Assembly: GCF_015351405.1 (NCBI RefSeq)
Contig: NZ_JADKMY010000004.1
Coordinates: forward strand, 1 to 41,771
Direction of reading: 5' to 3'
Source: Corynebacterium suicordis DSM 45110
Lineage (GTDB): Bacteria; Actinomycetota; Actinomycetes; Mycobacteriales; Mycobacteriaceae
DNA length: 41,771 bases
Part shown: one piece after another, positions 1-7,109 of the stretch
How the letters are laid out: the number at the start of each line of letters is the position of its first letter
Numbering within the stretch: the stretch's first letter is position 1
The notes under the pieces: generated by a model
Seen by the model: only the letters and a program-made list of their open reading frames with translations
Told to the model about the DNA's origin: nothing
Databases searched by the model: none
Program-made: the position numbers and the translations under genes

Positions 1-3
1 GTA

Positions 4-486
4 GTGAATCGGTGACCCGTCTGCCACCTGCCTTACCTCCTCGTTTTTCGCCCGAGAAGGCACGAAGTGCCGATTAGTGAGCGACGCGAAGTGCCAGTCC
101 TGGAACCGGAGAAAGGAGAACAAGTTTTCCCACGAAATAAGCCCCACCACAGGTGGGGCGCGTGGGACAAAGTTTTCGGGATGAATCCGGCGAACCGCAG
201 GTGAGCAGGACTTGCGCGTAGCGGCGCGAACGTACAATTGCCGAAGGCTTCTCGGGTCGAAAAACGAGAAAACACACCCCGTACACGGGGTGTGCACCAG
301 TATCAGCACGCGGCGGAACGCCGCGGGATGATTCCTTCTCGAGCCCGCTTTGAGAGCCCGGCCCCCGGCCGGGCTGCGGGCGCACAACACAGCGAGTGCG
401 TCAGCACTCACCCTAAATACCGCAAGCGGTAGAACAGTATCGCGGTACATACCGCGATGCCTTGCCACCGGCGAGGGATCTCGCCG
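4..486. repeat. Left copy of a ~484-bp direct repeat, hairpin-rich non-coding block
   Basis: This block is repeated in the same orientation at 41168-41651. The only difference I see is one base in a T run near its right end (two T at 462-463, three T in the other copy). It contains no convincing gene. It is packed with perfect inverted repeats: 59-71 (GGCAC, GAA loop), 128-167 (outer TCCCACG, inner GCCCCACC), 249-270, 273-294 (CACACCCCGT arms), 309-325 (CGCGGCG, GAA loop), 355-375 (AGCCCGGCC, CCC loop), 394-409, 419-430 and 439-458 (ATCGCGGTA arms). The last two carry the GGTA/TACC motif also found around parAB. The right edge of the homology falls inside the second arm of the 463-492 hairpin. 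Confidence 0.9.
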
Positions 487-492
487 GTGGCA
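463..492 (-). terminator. Perfect 12-bp hairpin just after the stop of the leftward 88-aa gene
   Basis: TGCCACCGGCGA at 463-474 is the exact reverse complement of 481-492, with a 6-nt GGGATC loop. It lies 2 nt beyond the stop codon of the leftward gene at 495-761. There is no T run on the leftward strand, so it may be a poor intrinsic terminator, an mRNA-stabilising 3' structure, or a recombination or protein site. The right copy of the direct repeat keeps only the first arm and about half of the second. Confidence 0.55.
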
Positions 493-494
493 TG

Positions 495-761
495 CTAAAA
501 GTTCAGGTCGAGGCCGTTAATCTCTCGAATGACTACATGGCCGCTGGCATCTTCATATTCCCCGTGTCGAATCAGCGCGGTTTCAACGGCCGCTTGAGTT
601 GCGGCACGTTCATAAATCTCGTGGGCATCGAGGTCGTCAACGTCGGTAGCTCGCGGGCCGTAGCCTTGGATCTGCGCGGCCATGTGGACGCGCCACGCGG
701 CATCTTCGAGACCGGTGTCGAGGATCTGATCAAGCTGTGCAGCAATATCTGTGGTCTTCAT
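495..761 (-). CDS. Hypothetical protein, 88 aa, coupled to the upstream ribbon-helix-helix gene
   Basis: A small soluble, acidic protein that I do not recognise. It reads as mostly helical with no membrane segment, and ends in a hydrophobic stretch (GHVVIREINGLDLNF). The ATG is only 3 nt after the stop of the upstream gene (765-1061), so the two are almost certainly co-transcribed. A regulator-like first gene followed by a tiny second gene is compatible with an antitoxin-toxin or regulator-partner pair, but no toxin fold is recognisable. A strong hairpin sits directly behind the stop. Confidence 0.6.
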   Translation of the reverse strand: MKTTDIAAQLDQILDTGLEDAAWRVHMAAQIQGYGPRATDVDDLDAHEIYERAATQAAVETALIRHGEYEDASGHVVIREINGLDLNF

Positions 762-764
762 TGG

Positions 765-1061
765 TTAGTCCTCATGTTCGTCTAGGATGCTAAGGGTTTT
801 ATGGAGCAGTTCTTGCGTCTGCCTGAGCTGGGTGATCTGTGCTGTGGTGAGTTCGACGGTGTCATCAGATTCTCCAGTCTGGAGAGTAAGCGTCTCCCCC
901 TTGTTGTATGCGTCAAGCCATCGCGCGACCAGATCTCCAAGAATGCTCGACATGGAACGATCCACATCGACAGATGCTTTCCTGAACTTCCGCTGCATAT
1001 CGCGGTCAAGGTAGACGGTGACAGCTTTGAGCTCCGATGAGGAGTTATCGGTTCCGGTCAT
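765..1061 (-). CDS. Small ribbon-helix-helix-like protein, possible plasmid regulator
   Basis: About 99 aa from the ATG at 1061; the open frame extends to 1127, but the extra N-terminal residues look unstructured. Near residues 12-45 the pattern LKAVTVYLDRDMQRKF followed by a helix (SMSSILGDLVARWLDAY) resembles a CopG/RHH strand plus two helices, the fold used by many plasmid copy-control, antitoxin and relaxosome proteins. The C-terminal half is a probable coiled coil (LTTAQITQLRQTQELLHKTL). It precedes the 88-aa gene by 3 nt. Its upstream region (about 1127-1160) carries AGTATG and CATACT half-sites around a TTACCG motif, which could be its own operator. The family assignment is by pattern only. 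Confidence 0.6.
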   Translation of the reverse strand: MTGTDNSSSELKAVTVYLDRDMQRKFRKASVDVDRSMSSILGDLVARWLDAYNKGETLTLQTGESDDTVELTTAQITQLRQTQELLHKTLSILDEHED

Positions 1062-1226
1062 GTGGCTCGATTCCTTACGTCGACGAGTCTGATAGTCAAT
1101 CGAACCCGAGAGTACCTCGAGTGCCATTAGTATGGCAATGCATTACCGTCATACTGGCACAAGTGTAGTTTTAAGATTTTTGACAACTGCACCCCTGAGC
1201 GCCTTTCAGTTCATCTGAAACTTTTC

Positions 1227-1325
1227 GGCGGTAAATACCGTGAGCAGTAACTCGGTAAATACCGTGTTACGGTTGTACCGCGTGCGGTATTGCGGTATTG
1301 TAAGATGAAGGTATTGCGGTATCTA
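1227..1325 (+). promoter_or_regulatory. Centromere/operator cluster and probable parA promoter
   Basis: Several GGTAAATACC and GCGGTAT motifs are clustered here in both orientations (GCGGTAAATACCG near 1228-1240, CGGTAAATACCG near 1253-1264, then four GGTAT half-sites up to 1322). Embedded in them is a plausible sigma-70 promoter: TTGTAC at 1273-1278, 17 nt, TATTGT at 1296-1301. Repeats overlapping a promoter directly upstream of parA are typical of a parS site that is also the operator bound by an RHH ParB-type partner. The rest of 1062-1226 shows no gene. Confidence 0.7.
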
Positions 1326-1371
1326 CCAATATGCCGAAATAGGGATTCACCAATTCACTGGAGGAATATTC

Positions 1372-1950
1372 ATGAAAATCGTTATCGCCAATACGAAAGG
1401 GGGCTGTGGCAAGACAGTATCGGCCATGTTCCTTTCGATGGCCGCGGCCAAGGAAGGACGCTCTGTCGAACTTTGGGATGCAGACAGTCAGGGCTCAGCC
1501 ACCGAGTGGGCCGAGATGGCCGCAGAGGATGGCGAATCGCTGCCGTTTAAAGTTCTTCCCGTCAATGCGATCACTGTCGGAAAGGTCGGGCGTGCGGATG
1601 TAACGATCGTAGATACGCCTCCTGGGGATGCTCAAGTCATCCAAAAAGCGATTGACTCCGCGGATTTGGTCATAATCCCCGCAGCTCCTTCATCGCTGGA
1701 TCTTCAGCGCGCATGGCAGACCGTAGCGGCCGCGTCACATCGCCCGGCCGCAGTGTTGATCACCTCAGCTGAGAAAAATACTGTTTTGCTGCGTGACACT
1801 CTGGCCGTCTTCGATGACAACGATGAGGCCGATCGCTTCTCGACGGTCATCACGAAGCAGCAAGAGATCCGAAAAGCACAAGGGCGCTGCCCTCAGCACC
1901 TCTTCGGTTACGAGGAATTGTTCGCCGAGATCACAGAAAGAATGGAATAG
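1372..1950 (+). CDS. parA: ParA-type plasmid partition ATPase (small, MinD/ParA superfamily)
   Basis: 192 aa. The protein begins directly with the deviant Walker A box KGGCGKT at residues 10-16, has the Walker A' region ending in DADSQGSA (about 36-43) and the Walker B strand VTIVDTPPG (about 76-84). It has no N-terminal HTH, which fits the small type Ib class (ParF/Soj-like, about 190-210 aa). It drives segregation of the plasmid by ATP-dependent patterning on the nucleoid with its DNA-bound partner, encoded 3 nt downstream. The start is supported by GGAGG at about 1360-1364. The repeated GGTA/TACC motifs upstream are the likely centromere and operator. Confidence 0.93.
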   Translation: MKIVIANTKGGCGKTVSAMFLSMAAAKEGRSVELWDADSQGSATEWAEMAAEDGESLPFKVLPVNAITVGKVGRADVTIVDTPPGDAQVIQKAIDSADLVIIPAAPSSLDLQRAWQTVAAASHRPAAVLITSAEKNTVLLRDTLAVFDDNDEADRFSTVITKQQEIRKAQGRCPQHLFGYEELFAEITERME

Positions 1951-1953
1951 ACA

Positions 1954-2178
1954 ATGAGCTCGACCAATAAAAACAAGCTTGGGCCTCGGGCAACGCGACC
2001 CGTGAAGTCTGTCCAGGACACGTTCCGGCCAGCTGAAGCTACTCCCGCAGTGAAGACGTCTCTTACACTTAATGCTGACCTTTACAAGCAGCTGAAGGTC
2101 TACGCGGCGGCTAATAGCCTGCCACTCAACAAGCTGGTTGATGAGGCCATTGGTGATCTACTGAAGAAACGTCAGTAA
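1954..2178 (+). CDS. Small ParB-like centromere-binding protein (ribbon-helix-helix)
   Basis: 74 aa. A basic, flexible N terminus (to about residue 30) is followed by an RHH core: strand VKTSLTLNADLY, helix KQLKVYAAANS, turn, helix LNKLVDEAIGDLLKK. This is the usual build of the centromere-binding partner of small ParA proteins: a disordered arginine/lysine arm that stimulates the ATPase plus an RHH dimer that binds repeats. The gene starts 3 nt after parA. Its stop codon lies inside the first GTAAATACC motif of the downstream repeat cluster. It probably also represses parA. The function rests on context and fold pattern. Confidence 0.8.
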   Translation: MSSTNKNKLGPRATRPVKSVQDTFRPAEATPAVKTSLTLNADLYKQLKVYAAANSLPLNKLVDEAIGDLLKKRQ

Positions 2179-2223
2179 ATACCGCGAACGGTATCGCGGT
2201 AGTTAGGGCATTACCGTAATACA
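2173..2223. promoter_or_regulatory. Downstream parS-like repeat cluster
   Basis: GTAAATACCGCG, GGTATCGCGGTA and ATTACCGTAATAC motifs lie here, overlapping the end of the parB-like gene. They match the motif family at 1227-1325, 419-458, 3830-3867 and in the right repeat copy, so they are probably additional binding sites for the RHH partner. Confidence 0.6.
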
Positions 2224-2232
2224 GTTTTACCT

Positions 2233-2676
2233 CTAGGATTCACAGTTCGTGTCTCGGTCTTGCTCAGCAGGCAATACCCGGATCAACGTGAGGTCATGCT
2301 GGCGCTGCTCAATCTCTGAATCCGTCAGATATGCTTCAGCGGTTCCAGGGTGCCTTTCCAGCGAGGCCTGCTTGCGAAGGTGTCGCTTCCTGCGCTCACT
2401 GACGGGAATCGGCAACGTGGGGAAGGGATCTTTGTACTGCACCATCCATTGGCCTGCGCGCGTTGCTGGCCCGCGGCCTTGATCTTCATGGGTGAGAACG
2501 TAACGTTCATAGCTTTCAACGATGCGCGAGATGATGCGATCACGTGAGTAATTCATGTGTTCAGCTAGAGCGTCAATGGTCTCCAATTGATGTTCTGGCA
2601 AGCGGAGAGTGATGGTTACATAACGGATAAATCGGGGGGTTGGTTCGTCTGGTAACCCGGCCTGAGTTGTCATCAT
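2233..2676 (-). CDS. CopG/ribbon-helix-helix domain protein, 148 aa
   Basis: The ATG at 2676 (or the adjacent one at 2673) follows AAAAGGAAA, so I prefer it over the longer open frame to 2790, whose extra N terminus is glycine/cysteine-rich and unlikely. Residues about 15-55 (VTITLRLPEHQLETIDALAE, then DRIISRIVESYERYVL) fit an RHH strand-helix-helix. The remaining ~90 residues are charged and unassigned. Such proteins act as plasmid copy or partition regulators. It is convergent with the parB-like gene, with the repeat cluster between them. Its target is unknown. Confidence 0.7.
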   Translation of the reverse strand: MMTTQAGLPDEPTPRFIRYVTITLRLPEHQLETIDALAEHMNYSRDRIISRIVESYERYVLTHEDQGRGPATRAGQWMVQYKDPFPTLPIPVSERRKRHLRKQASLERHPGTAEAYLTDSEIEQRQHDLTLIRVLPAEQDRDTNCES

Positions 2677-3032
2677 TTTCCTTTTCTGGGAGGTGATGCT
2701 GCTGAGAAATCTACATCGCCACCCAGGGCAAAAACCCCAATTAATGGCGTCGCCACCCCCACCGTTTCCGCAGTTCAAGCACACACGCACACGAAAAGTA
2801 GGGGAATATTCAAGCTCGTTGGGAGCCTGAGAACTTAAGCCAGAGACAAAAATGGTCTCGCAGGGGGAGTTCTTGCACGCGCCGCAGAAGCGGCCTTAAA
2901 AATGTCCCGGCACTACCCCCGAAATCTCGAATGGACAGACCGTATGCGCTGAGAAGAAGGGGAGTGCGTTCAGGAGAGTATGAGAGCTTGTTGCTCAAAA
3001 AGCGTTTGGCACTGGAGTCACCAGCGCACTTT

Positions 3033-3761
3033 TCACGGCTTCGGGTGCATCTGATCATCTGGAAGTGGGTATACCTCAATACCGAGTCGCCGGGCGATCG
3101 TGTAGGGGTCACCAGCCCAGGAAGTCAGTTCTGGAACAAGATCAGGGCGGATGAGATGTGCGAGATACTGTTGATGCGCAGCTAGGGCAATCCAATGCCC
3201 CACAGTTCCTGCCAAGGCCCATGCTTGTTGCTCAGAGCTGACGTGATCCAACATCGTGGCAGCATCGTCGTCATGCACGATGTCAGAGTATAAAACGCGG
3301 TCAGCGATCTCGACGTCACTGGTCGAATCGAGTAGAACCCCGCTGAGATCCCTTTTGAAGACCTGCATGAACATCCGGCCTTGTGAGGCTACCTTCCAGA
3401 GTTGGGGTATCTGCTGCACAAGGGTGCGCTGGTTGTCCGTGTGGGCGAACTGAAGAAGAGCTTCGGTGATTTTGTCGTAGTAAATAGCCTCGCGTTTGAG
3501 CTGGAGTGGCCTGAGAAGAGCTGCGAGGTGTTCCACTTTCTCTTGATCCAAATCCGGGTACCTCATCTCGGCTCCGAGTTGTTGCTTTGTCTTTTTATCA
3601 ACCTGGACTGTGACATGGAATTTCGTCCCGAGCTCCACAATGCAATCGTCTTGAGCTAGTGACGTGCTCAGAGCTTTGATAGCACGGTGATTGAATCGTT
3701 CTAGTCGCCGTTCGTGCCCTTCGGGCGTAGAGGGCAGTGGGGGAGGTGTGCGTCCTGACAT
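3033..3761 (-). CDS. Hypothetical plasmid protein, 243 aa
   Basis: Not recognised. It is soluble, with no signal peptide or membrane segment. The N terminus is proline-rich and basic (MSGRTPPPLPSTPEGHERR). A central part is leucine-rich and helical, and the C terminus (about 200-243) contains DPYTIARRLGIEVYPLPDD, reminiscent of the N-terminal region of ImmA-like proteins but without HExxH. No ribosome binding site precedes the ATG. TACGAT ends 6 nt upstream, which would fit a leaderless mRNA, a common feature in corynebacteria. Its neighbours are the partition genes on one side and a DnaA-box region on the other, so a replication-maintenance role is possible. Confidence 0.65.
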   Translation of the reverse strand: MSGRTPPPLPSTPEGHERRLERFNHRAIKALSTSLAQDDCIVELGTKFHVTVQVDKKTKQQLGAEMRYPDLDQEKVEHLAALLRPLQLKREAIYYDKITEALLQFAHTDNQRTLVQQIPQLWKVASQGRMFMQVFKRDLSGVLLDSTSDVEIADRVLYSDIVHDDDAATMLDHVSSEQQAWALAGTVGHWIALAAHQQYLAHLIRPDLVPELTSWAGDPYTIARRLGIEVYPLPDDQMHPKP

Positions 3762-4225
3762 GCCCAGATCGTACAACGGGCAGGAACAGGAAAAGTCGGC
3801 TATGAAGCACCTCGGCGGCCGATCCTCTTTTGCGGTATCGCGGTATATCAGTACATACCGTGATACCGTTCTAGGGTTTTAGGGTTTTAGGGTTGAGCGG
3901 GAAGGATTCCATCTGCTCGCGCGAGGAGAAGGCACCGTATGTGTGGGATAAGGCCGGATTACATGAGGTTATCCACAGGCGCAGATCTATCTATGCGCTG
4001 ATTGACCTGCGGTGATAGAGAATATGCGGGGTATTAAGGTCGATTTGTCATCACCGTTTGATTGTGTGATCAGTAGGGGTATCGCAGGTTAGTAAGATGA
4101 TTCATTGGCGCAGGATTTTCCTGCCCTCCTCGACGCTGGCGTGGCCTGAAGTGCGCTCGCGCGTCCGACGTGGTCACCTCAGCTCTATCGAGGAACCTCG
4201 GGACAAGCAGAAAGGAGGGGGCAGC
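3762..4225. other. Gene-free segment with parS-like sites, AGGGTTTT repeats and a DnaA box
   Basis: No convincing gene is present. In order it holds a GGTA/TACC motif cluster at about 3830-3867 (TGCGGTATCGCGGTATA, then GTACATACCGTGATACCG), a short direct repeat AGGGTTTT-AGGGTTTT-AGGGTT at 3873-3894, a perfect DnaA box TTATCCACA at 3969-3977, GCGCA...TGCGC arms near 3979-3998, and GACCTGCGG at about 4004-4012, a motif repeated beside the iterons (about 5731 and 5805, and inverted near 5574). It may be a secondary origin element or an ancillary partition locus. Confidence 0.5.
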
Positions 4226-4348
4226 ATGAAAGTGCTAAAAAACCCGCCCGGTGATAAGAAAAACGCCGCCTGGACGATGACGCTAATCAGGTTCTCAGGC
4301 GACGCTTTACGCTTCATCGCCGCAGTCCTTAACGTGTCTAGCGACTAG
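4226..4348 (+). CDS. Small ORF, 40 aa, with an exceptionally strong ribosome binding site
   Basis: The ATG is preceded by AAAGGAGGGGG with good spacing, much stronger than most starts in this window. The predicted peptide is basic at the N terminus (MKVLKNPPGDKKNAAW) followed by an amphipathic or weakly hydrophobic stretch (TLIRFSGDALRFIAAVLNV). I recognise no family. It could be a small membrane-associated peptide or a leader. It lies in an otherwise gene-poor region upstream of the replication origin. Its reality rests on the ribosome binding site. Confidence 0.4.
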   Translation: MKVLKNPPGDKKNAAWTMTLIRFSGDALRFIAAVLNVSSD

Positions 4349-4546
4349 CTAAGGACAAGGGCGTACTGTGTGCGCTCGACAGCCACGGGCATTAACGGTG
4401 CCTGCGGCTGTTCTTCTTTTTGGAGACACCGTCACTGATGGTCATGGTGGCGGTAGTTCCGTCTCTGAGTCTAGATGTCTCAATAATGGCTGGCAATATT
4501 TCACCGGTATAGGCGCCCAGGGAACGAAGATGACCGGGGGACCTGC

Positions 4547-4578
4547 CCTGCATCCATCGGGGGAGCTGTGGATGCAGG
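4547..4578. terminator. 10-bp perfect hairpin between convergent transcripts
   Basis: CCTGCATCCA at 4547-4556 pairs exactly with TGGATGCAGG at 4569-4578 across a 12-nt loop. It lies about 30 nt beyond the stop of the leftward gene ending at 4609 and downstream of the rightward small ORF. It lacks a clear T run. The remaining bases of 4349-4608 show nothing else I can name. Confidence 0.45.
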
Positions 4579-4608
4579 TGTCCAGGATCAGGCAGTGTGG
4601 GACTGTAC

Positions 4609-5196
4609 TTAGCCCCACAGATCGTCGACGGTTGACTGATTATCTTCAGCCTTGGCTTGCGCTTGAGCCGATTGGGCCGTACCGAGTTGTTCCAGAGCCT
4701 CAGCGACTGTTTTCAGGTCTTCTACTGCACAGAGAGATTGCGGTGACAGTAATGGAATTCCTGCTCGGTATGAAGGAATTTGACCTTTATAGCCATAGCG
4801 AACAAAAACAGCTTCAACCTGATCAATTGGCGACCCTTGGATGTAGTTAACAAGAGCATTTTGAATTTCTAACGAGCTTACTCCCCAGAACCTCGACTGG
4901 GCTAAGAGTTTCTCGTCGGGCCACTCGATGTTGTCTTCTCCGTTGCGGATTTGCGTGGCGAGTTTTTCTGCACGTTCCGCTAGATCTTTGCGGAAGTTTT
5001 CGACCCCGTCTTTTCCCAAATTACGTGTGACATCAGGATGTTTGTGGGCGATCTCTTTTGCTCTCTGGTCAACCACGGCAGGAATTTTGTCTGCAATGAT
5101 GCTCAGGGCTTCTCTCTTGGACTGTGTGAGATGAGCTTCTGCTCTGACTACTGCTTCGTTTGCGTGTTCAAGGGCTTGTTGGGTTTGTTCACTCAT
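4609..5196 (-). CDS. Hypothetical protein with N-terminal coiled coil, 195 aa
   Basis: Not recognised. Residues 1-90 are strongly helical and charged (heptad-like AEAHLTQSKREALSIIADK and ENFRKDLAERAEKLATQ), suggesting a coiled coil. The middle (about 95-150) contains WGVSSLEIQNALVNYIQG and aromatic-rich strands. The C terminus is alanine/glutamine-rich and acidic. There is no membrane segment. It lies just upstream of the iteron region and on the same strand as repA. Many plasmids carry an accessory replication or copy-control gene here, but nothing in the sequence proves such a role. The start is short-leadered, with TATTGT about 7 nt upstream of the ATG. Confidence 0.65.
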   Translation of the reverse strand: MSEQTQQALEHANEAVVRAEAHLTQSKREALSIIADKIPAVVDQRAKEIAHKHPDVTRNLGKDGVENFRKDLAERAEKLATQIRNGEDNIEWPDEKLLAQSRFWGVSSLEIQNALVNYIQGSPIDQVEAVFVRYGYKGQIPSYRAGIPLLSPQSLCAVEDLKTVAEALEQLGTAQSAQAQAKAEDNQSTVDDLWG

Positions 5197-5251
5197 AGAT
5201 CAAACAATACGACGTATTCGGCTCCGAGAGGCTCTGTGCTGCTGCGTGACG

Positions 5252-5278
5252 CTATGCCTCGTGCGACTCGAGGCATAG
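5252..5278. promoter_or_regulatory. Perfect 10-bp hairpin upstream of the 195-aa gene
   Basis: CTATGCCTCG at 5252-5261 and CGAGGCATAG at 5269-5278 are exact complements separated by 7 nt. It sits 56 nt upstream of the leftward start at 5196 and could be an operator, an attenuator or part of the origin region. There is no T run on either side. A run of eleven G follows at 5391-5401. Apart from these, 5197-5590 shows no gene. Confidence 0.4.
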
Positions 5279-5590
5279 TTCCAAGCTCCACGAACATCAC
5301 CTGGAGAGGCGTTACTACATGATGACTAGATTCGCCTTTCTCATCTCTGCTTCTTTTTGGCGGAGATTTCGGTAACTGTGCGTGTTTGTTGGGGGGGGGG
5401 GCAGCAGTGTGTGGGCAAGTGAATCTTTGATTCACGCGCCAGCCCAACTGAGCAAAGCGAGGGCGGGAGTTTTACTGTGGATCGCTCCTTGGGGCTTGTT
5501 CGGTGCTCAAAGAGTGCCAGCCCTTTATTGTCATATTGGCTTATTGTTATAAGCCACCTGGCGTTTTAGTGATAACCGCAGGTCAAACCC

Positions 5591-5799
5591 TGTGGATAAG
5601 TGCTCCCGTGATGGTAAATATGCGCAACCGTGATGGTAAATATGCGCAACCGTGATGGTAAATATGCGCAACCGTGATGGTAAATATGCGCACGGCGAAA
5701 ATGCCATGATGGTAAATATGCGCAGTCTAACCTGCGGAAATAAAAAAGTGATGTTTTTGAGGAAGTTATCCACAGGTGCCGTGATGGTAAATCTGCGCA
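5591..5799. other. oriV: Replication origin: six iterons and two DnaA boxes
   Basis: The 18-nt core TGATGGTAAATATGCGCA is repeated in tandem at a strict 22-bp period (cores starting at 5609, 5631, 5653 and 5675), then again at 5707, and once with a single change (ATCTGCGCA) at 5782-5799. The array is bracketed by perfect DnaA boxes in opposite orientation: TGTGGATAA at 5591-5599 and TTATCCACA at 5766-5774. A/T-rich DNA (AAATAAAAAAGTGATGTTTTTGA, shown here only as about 5738-5760) lies between. GACCTGCGG-type motifs flank the array. This is the classical layout of an iteron-controlled theta origin, beside the rep gene that binds it. Confidence 0.93.
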
Positions 5800-5867
5800 G
5801 GTCTGACCTGCGGAAATGCAAAAGCGACCCGACGGTAGCACCGGGCCGCTAGGAGTTGAAACTGGTT

Positions 5868-6776
5868 TTAGGGAAGCTTTGGCTTGGCTGTCTTCATAGA
5901 AATTGACGGTGCACCCTTGTAGATCGTGACGCCTGATTTGGTGTCTGTGGTGACCCCTATGCCGGGCCAGAGAGACTGGATGACCTTTAAACAACCGTTG
6001 AACTCGTTACGGAAGTTTCTGCGTTGTACCGAATCGGTGAGCTTTGATGTAGAGAACTGGTGTTCCATCTCATTCCAAGAGAAGGTATAGCTTGGCAGAT
6101 TACGATAGTGCAGCCAGGCTTTCTTCAGAGTGATCCAGACGTAAATGTCCATCGCCCGCGGCTTGCCTAGTTGCTGTAAAACATTCAGGTCGATGGGGAT
6201 GGGGGACTGACAAATGATTTCAAAGAAACGCGGCGTGAGTTGAATGTAGCTTTCCTCAAGTGTTGTTTGATCGGGGTTTCCAGAATCGAACCACAGCTGC
6301 CATGCTTCCGCGATGGATTGGTTGACTCCCTGGTGGAGCGTTTTTGTTCCTCGCTCCATCCGGCTTTGTACTGTGATTGTTGAGGAGGCTAGACGTACTA
6401 ATTGCTCGCGTATTCGTGTGATCGTCCCATTGCTTCCACCGGTACCACGTGTTGCAGATCCGATGCTTCGGAAGAATTCATTGAGTGACTCCCCGAGAGG
6501 TATTCGCCGAGCCTCCTCTTCGGTGAACAATCCCTTTTCGACTTGTTTAGCGCGCTGTACTGCAACGGTGATGATGTAGGCCATGATGAGGCGTGGATAC
6601 TTCCCATAGGGCAGACCATTGGGAGAAGTGATGATGACCTCGTTGCTTCCCTGCGTTATTGATCTACGGTAGTCATCAGTGTTGCGGTAGGGGAAGAGTG
6701 CCTGGACAAAAACTCGGTTGGTGTATCCCACATTCTGCGGATCGTCGTCAGGGGGGGAAGGAAGGTTTATGGTCAT
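5868..6776 (-). CDS. repA: RepA-type plasmid replication initiator
   Basis: About 302 aa from the ATG at 6776 (GGAG 6-10 nt upstream); a GTG at 6815 could add 13 residues. The central region has hallmarks of the RepA family of broad-host iteron plasmids (Pfam RepA_C): NGLPYGKYPRLIMAYIIT, the IPLGESLNEFFRSIG stretch, GTITRIREQLVRL, and LTPRFFEIICQSPIPIDLNVL followed by the DIYVWITLKKAW helix. It binds the iterons immediately downstream of its own gene to open oriV and recruit the host replisome, and probably also limits copy number by handcuffing. The length (about 300 aa) is normal for the family. It is convergent with nothing and its 3' end abuts the origin. Confidence 0.9.
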   Translation of the reverse strand: MTINLPSPPDDDPQNVGYTNRVFVQALFPYRNTDDYRRSITQGSNEVIITSPNGLPYGKYPRLIMAYIITVAVQRAKQVEKGLFTEEEARRIPLGESLNEFFRSIGSATRGTGGSNGTITRIREQLVRLASSTITVQSRMERGTKTLHQGVNQSIAEAWQLWFDSGNPDQTTLEESYIQLTPRFFEIICQSPIPIDLNVLQQLGKPRAMDIYVWITLKKAWLHYRNLPSYTFSWNEMEHQFSTSKLTDSVQRRNFRNEFNGCLKVIQSLWPGIGVTTDTKSGVTIYKGAPSISMKTAKPKLP

Positions 6777-6815
6777 GGCGTGCTCCGTGTCCGCGATCTT
6801 GCGGGGATGCTGCAC

Positions 6816-7109
6816 TACGTCCTCATGTCGGATATAGTAGGCATCACAAGCGAAATCGCTGTTGTTGATGAAACCCTCCGCTAGAGTTGGCGCTCTATGA
6901 TGCGGGGGTTTTCCCTATCCTTATAGGGATTGTGTGTACCCCAGACTCGAACAAGGGTGTATGCCATTTACACGCTGTGGAGAATCATTTAAACAGGCCT
7001 GTCTGCATCTTCTTCCTTGCGACGCGCACTGTTCAGAATCTACCAAATACTATCACATAGTATGGCATGTAGGATCATATTGGAATGATTATTCTGAATT
7101 GGGTGCGAG
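6816..7109. promoter_or_regulatory. Divergent regulatory region with palindromes between repA and the nucleoside-hydrolase cassette
   Basis: There is no gene here. Perfect or near-perfect palindromes are ACAGGCCTGT at 6993-7002 and ATACTAT-CAC-ATAGTAT at 7047-7063, plus GAAT/ATTC arms near 7083-7094. A CCCTAT/ATAGGG hairpin lies around 6912-6928. The 7047-7063 palindrome, 46 nt before the first start codon of the rightward cassette, is a good operator candidate for a dimeric regulator such as the XRE protein encoded at 9638-10264. Confidence 0.5.

Noticed and set aside
4..385. Open frames of 80 and 103 codons inside the repeat block
   Set aside because: No ribosome binding sites, protein-like composition is absent, and they cross many palindromes; likely chance frames.
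1..486. Terminal hairpins with 3-nt GAA-type loops resembling telomeres of linear actinobacterial plasmids
   Set aside because: The two blocks are direct, not inverted, repeats, the flanks continue past the right copy, and no terminal protein gene was seen. A circular iteron plasmid fits better.
4368..4850. 160-codon rightward frame opposite the 195-aa gene
   Set aside because: Overlaps the better leftward gene over half its length, no start signal, unlikely composition.
5607..5724. CRISPR-like array
   Set aside because: The 22-bp units repeat without variable spacers and lie next to repA with DnaA boxes; they are iterons.
5566..5994. Leftward frames across the iterons encoding repeated IFTIT/HIYHHG units
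   Set aside because: The amino-acid repeats are only the translation of the iterons.
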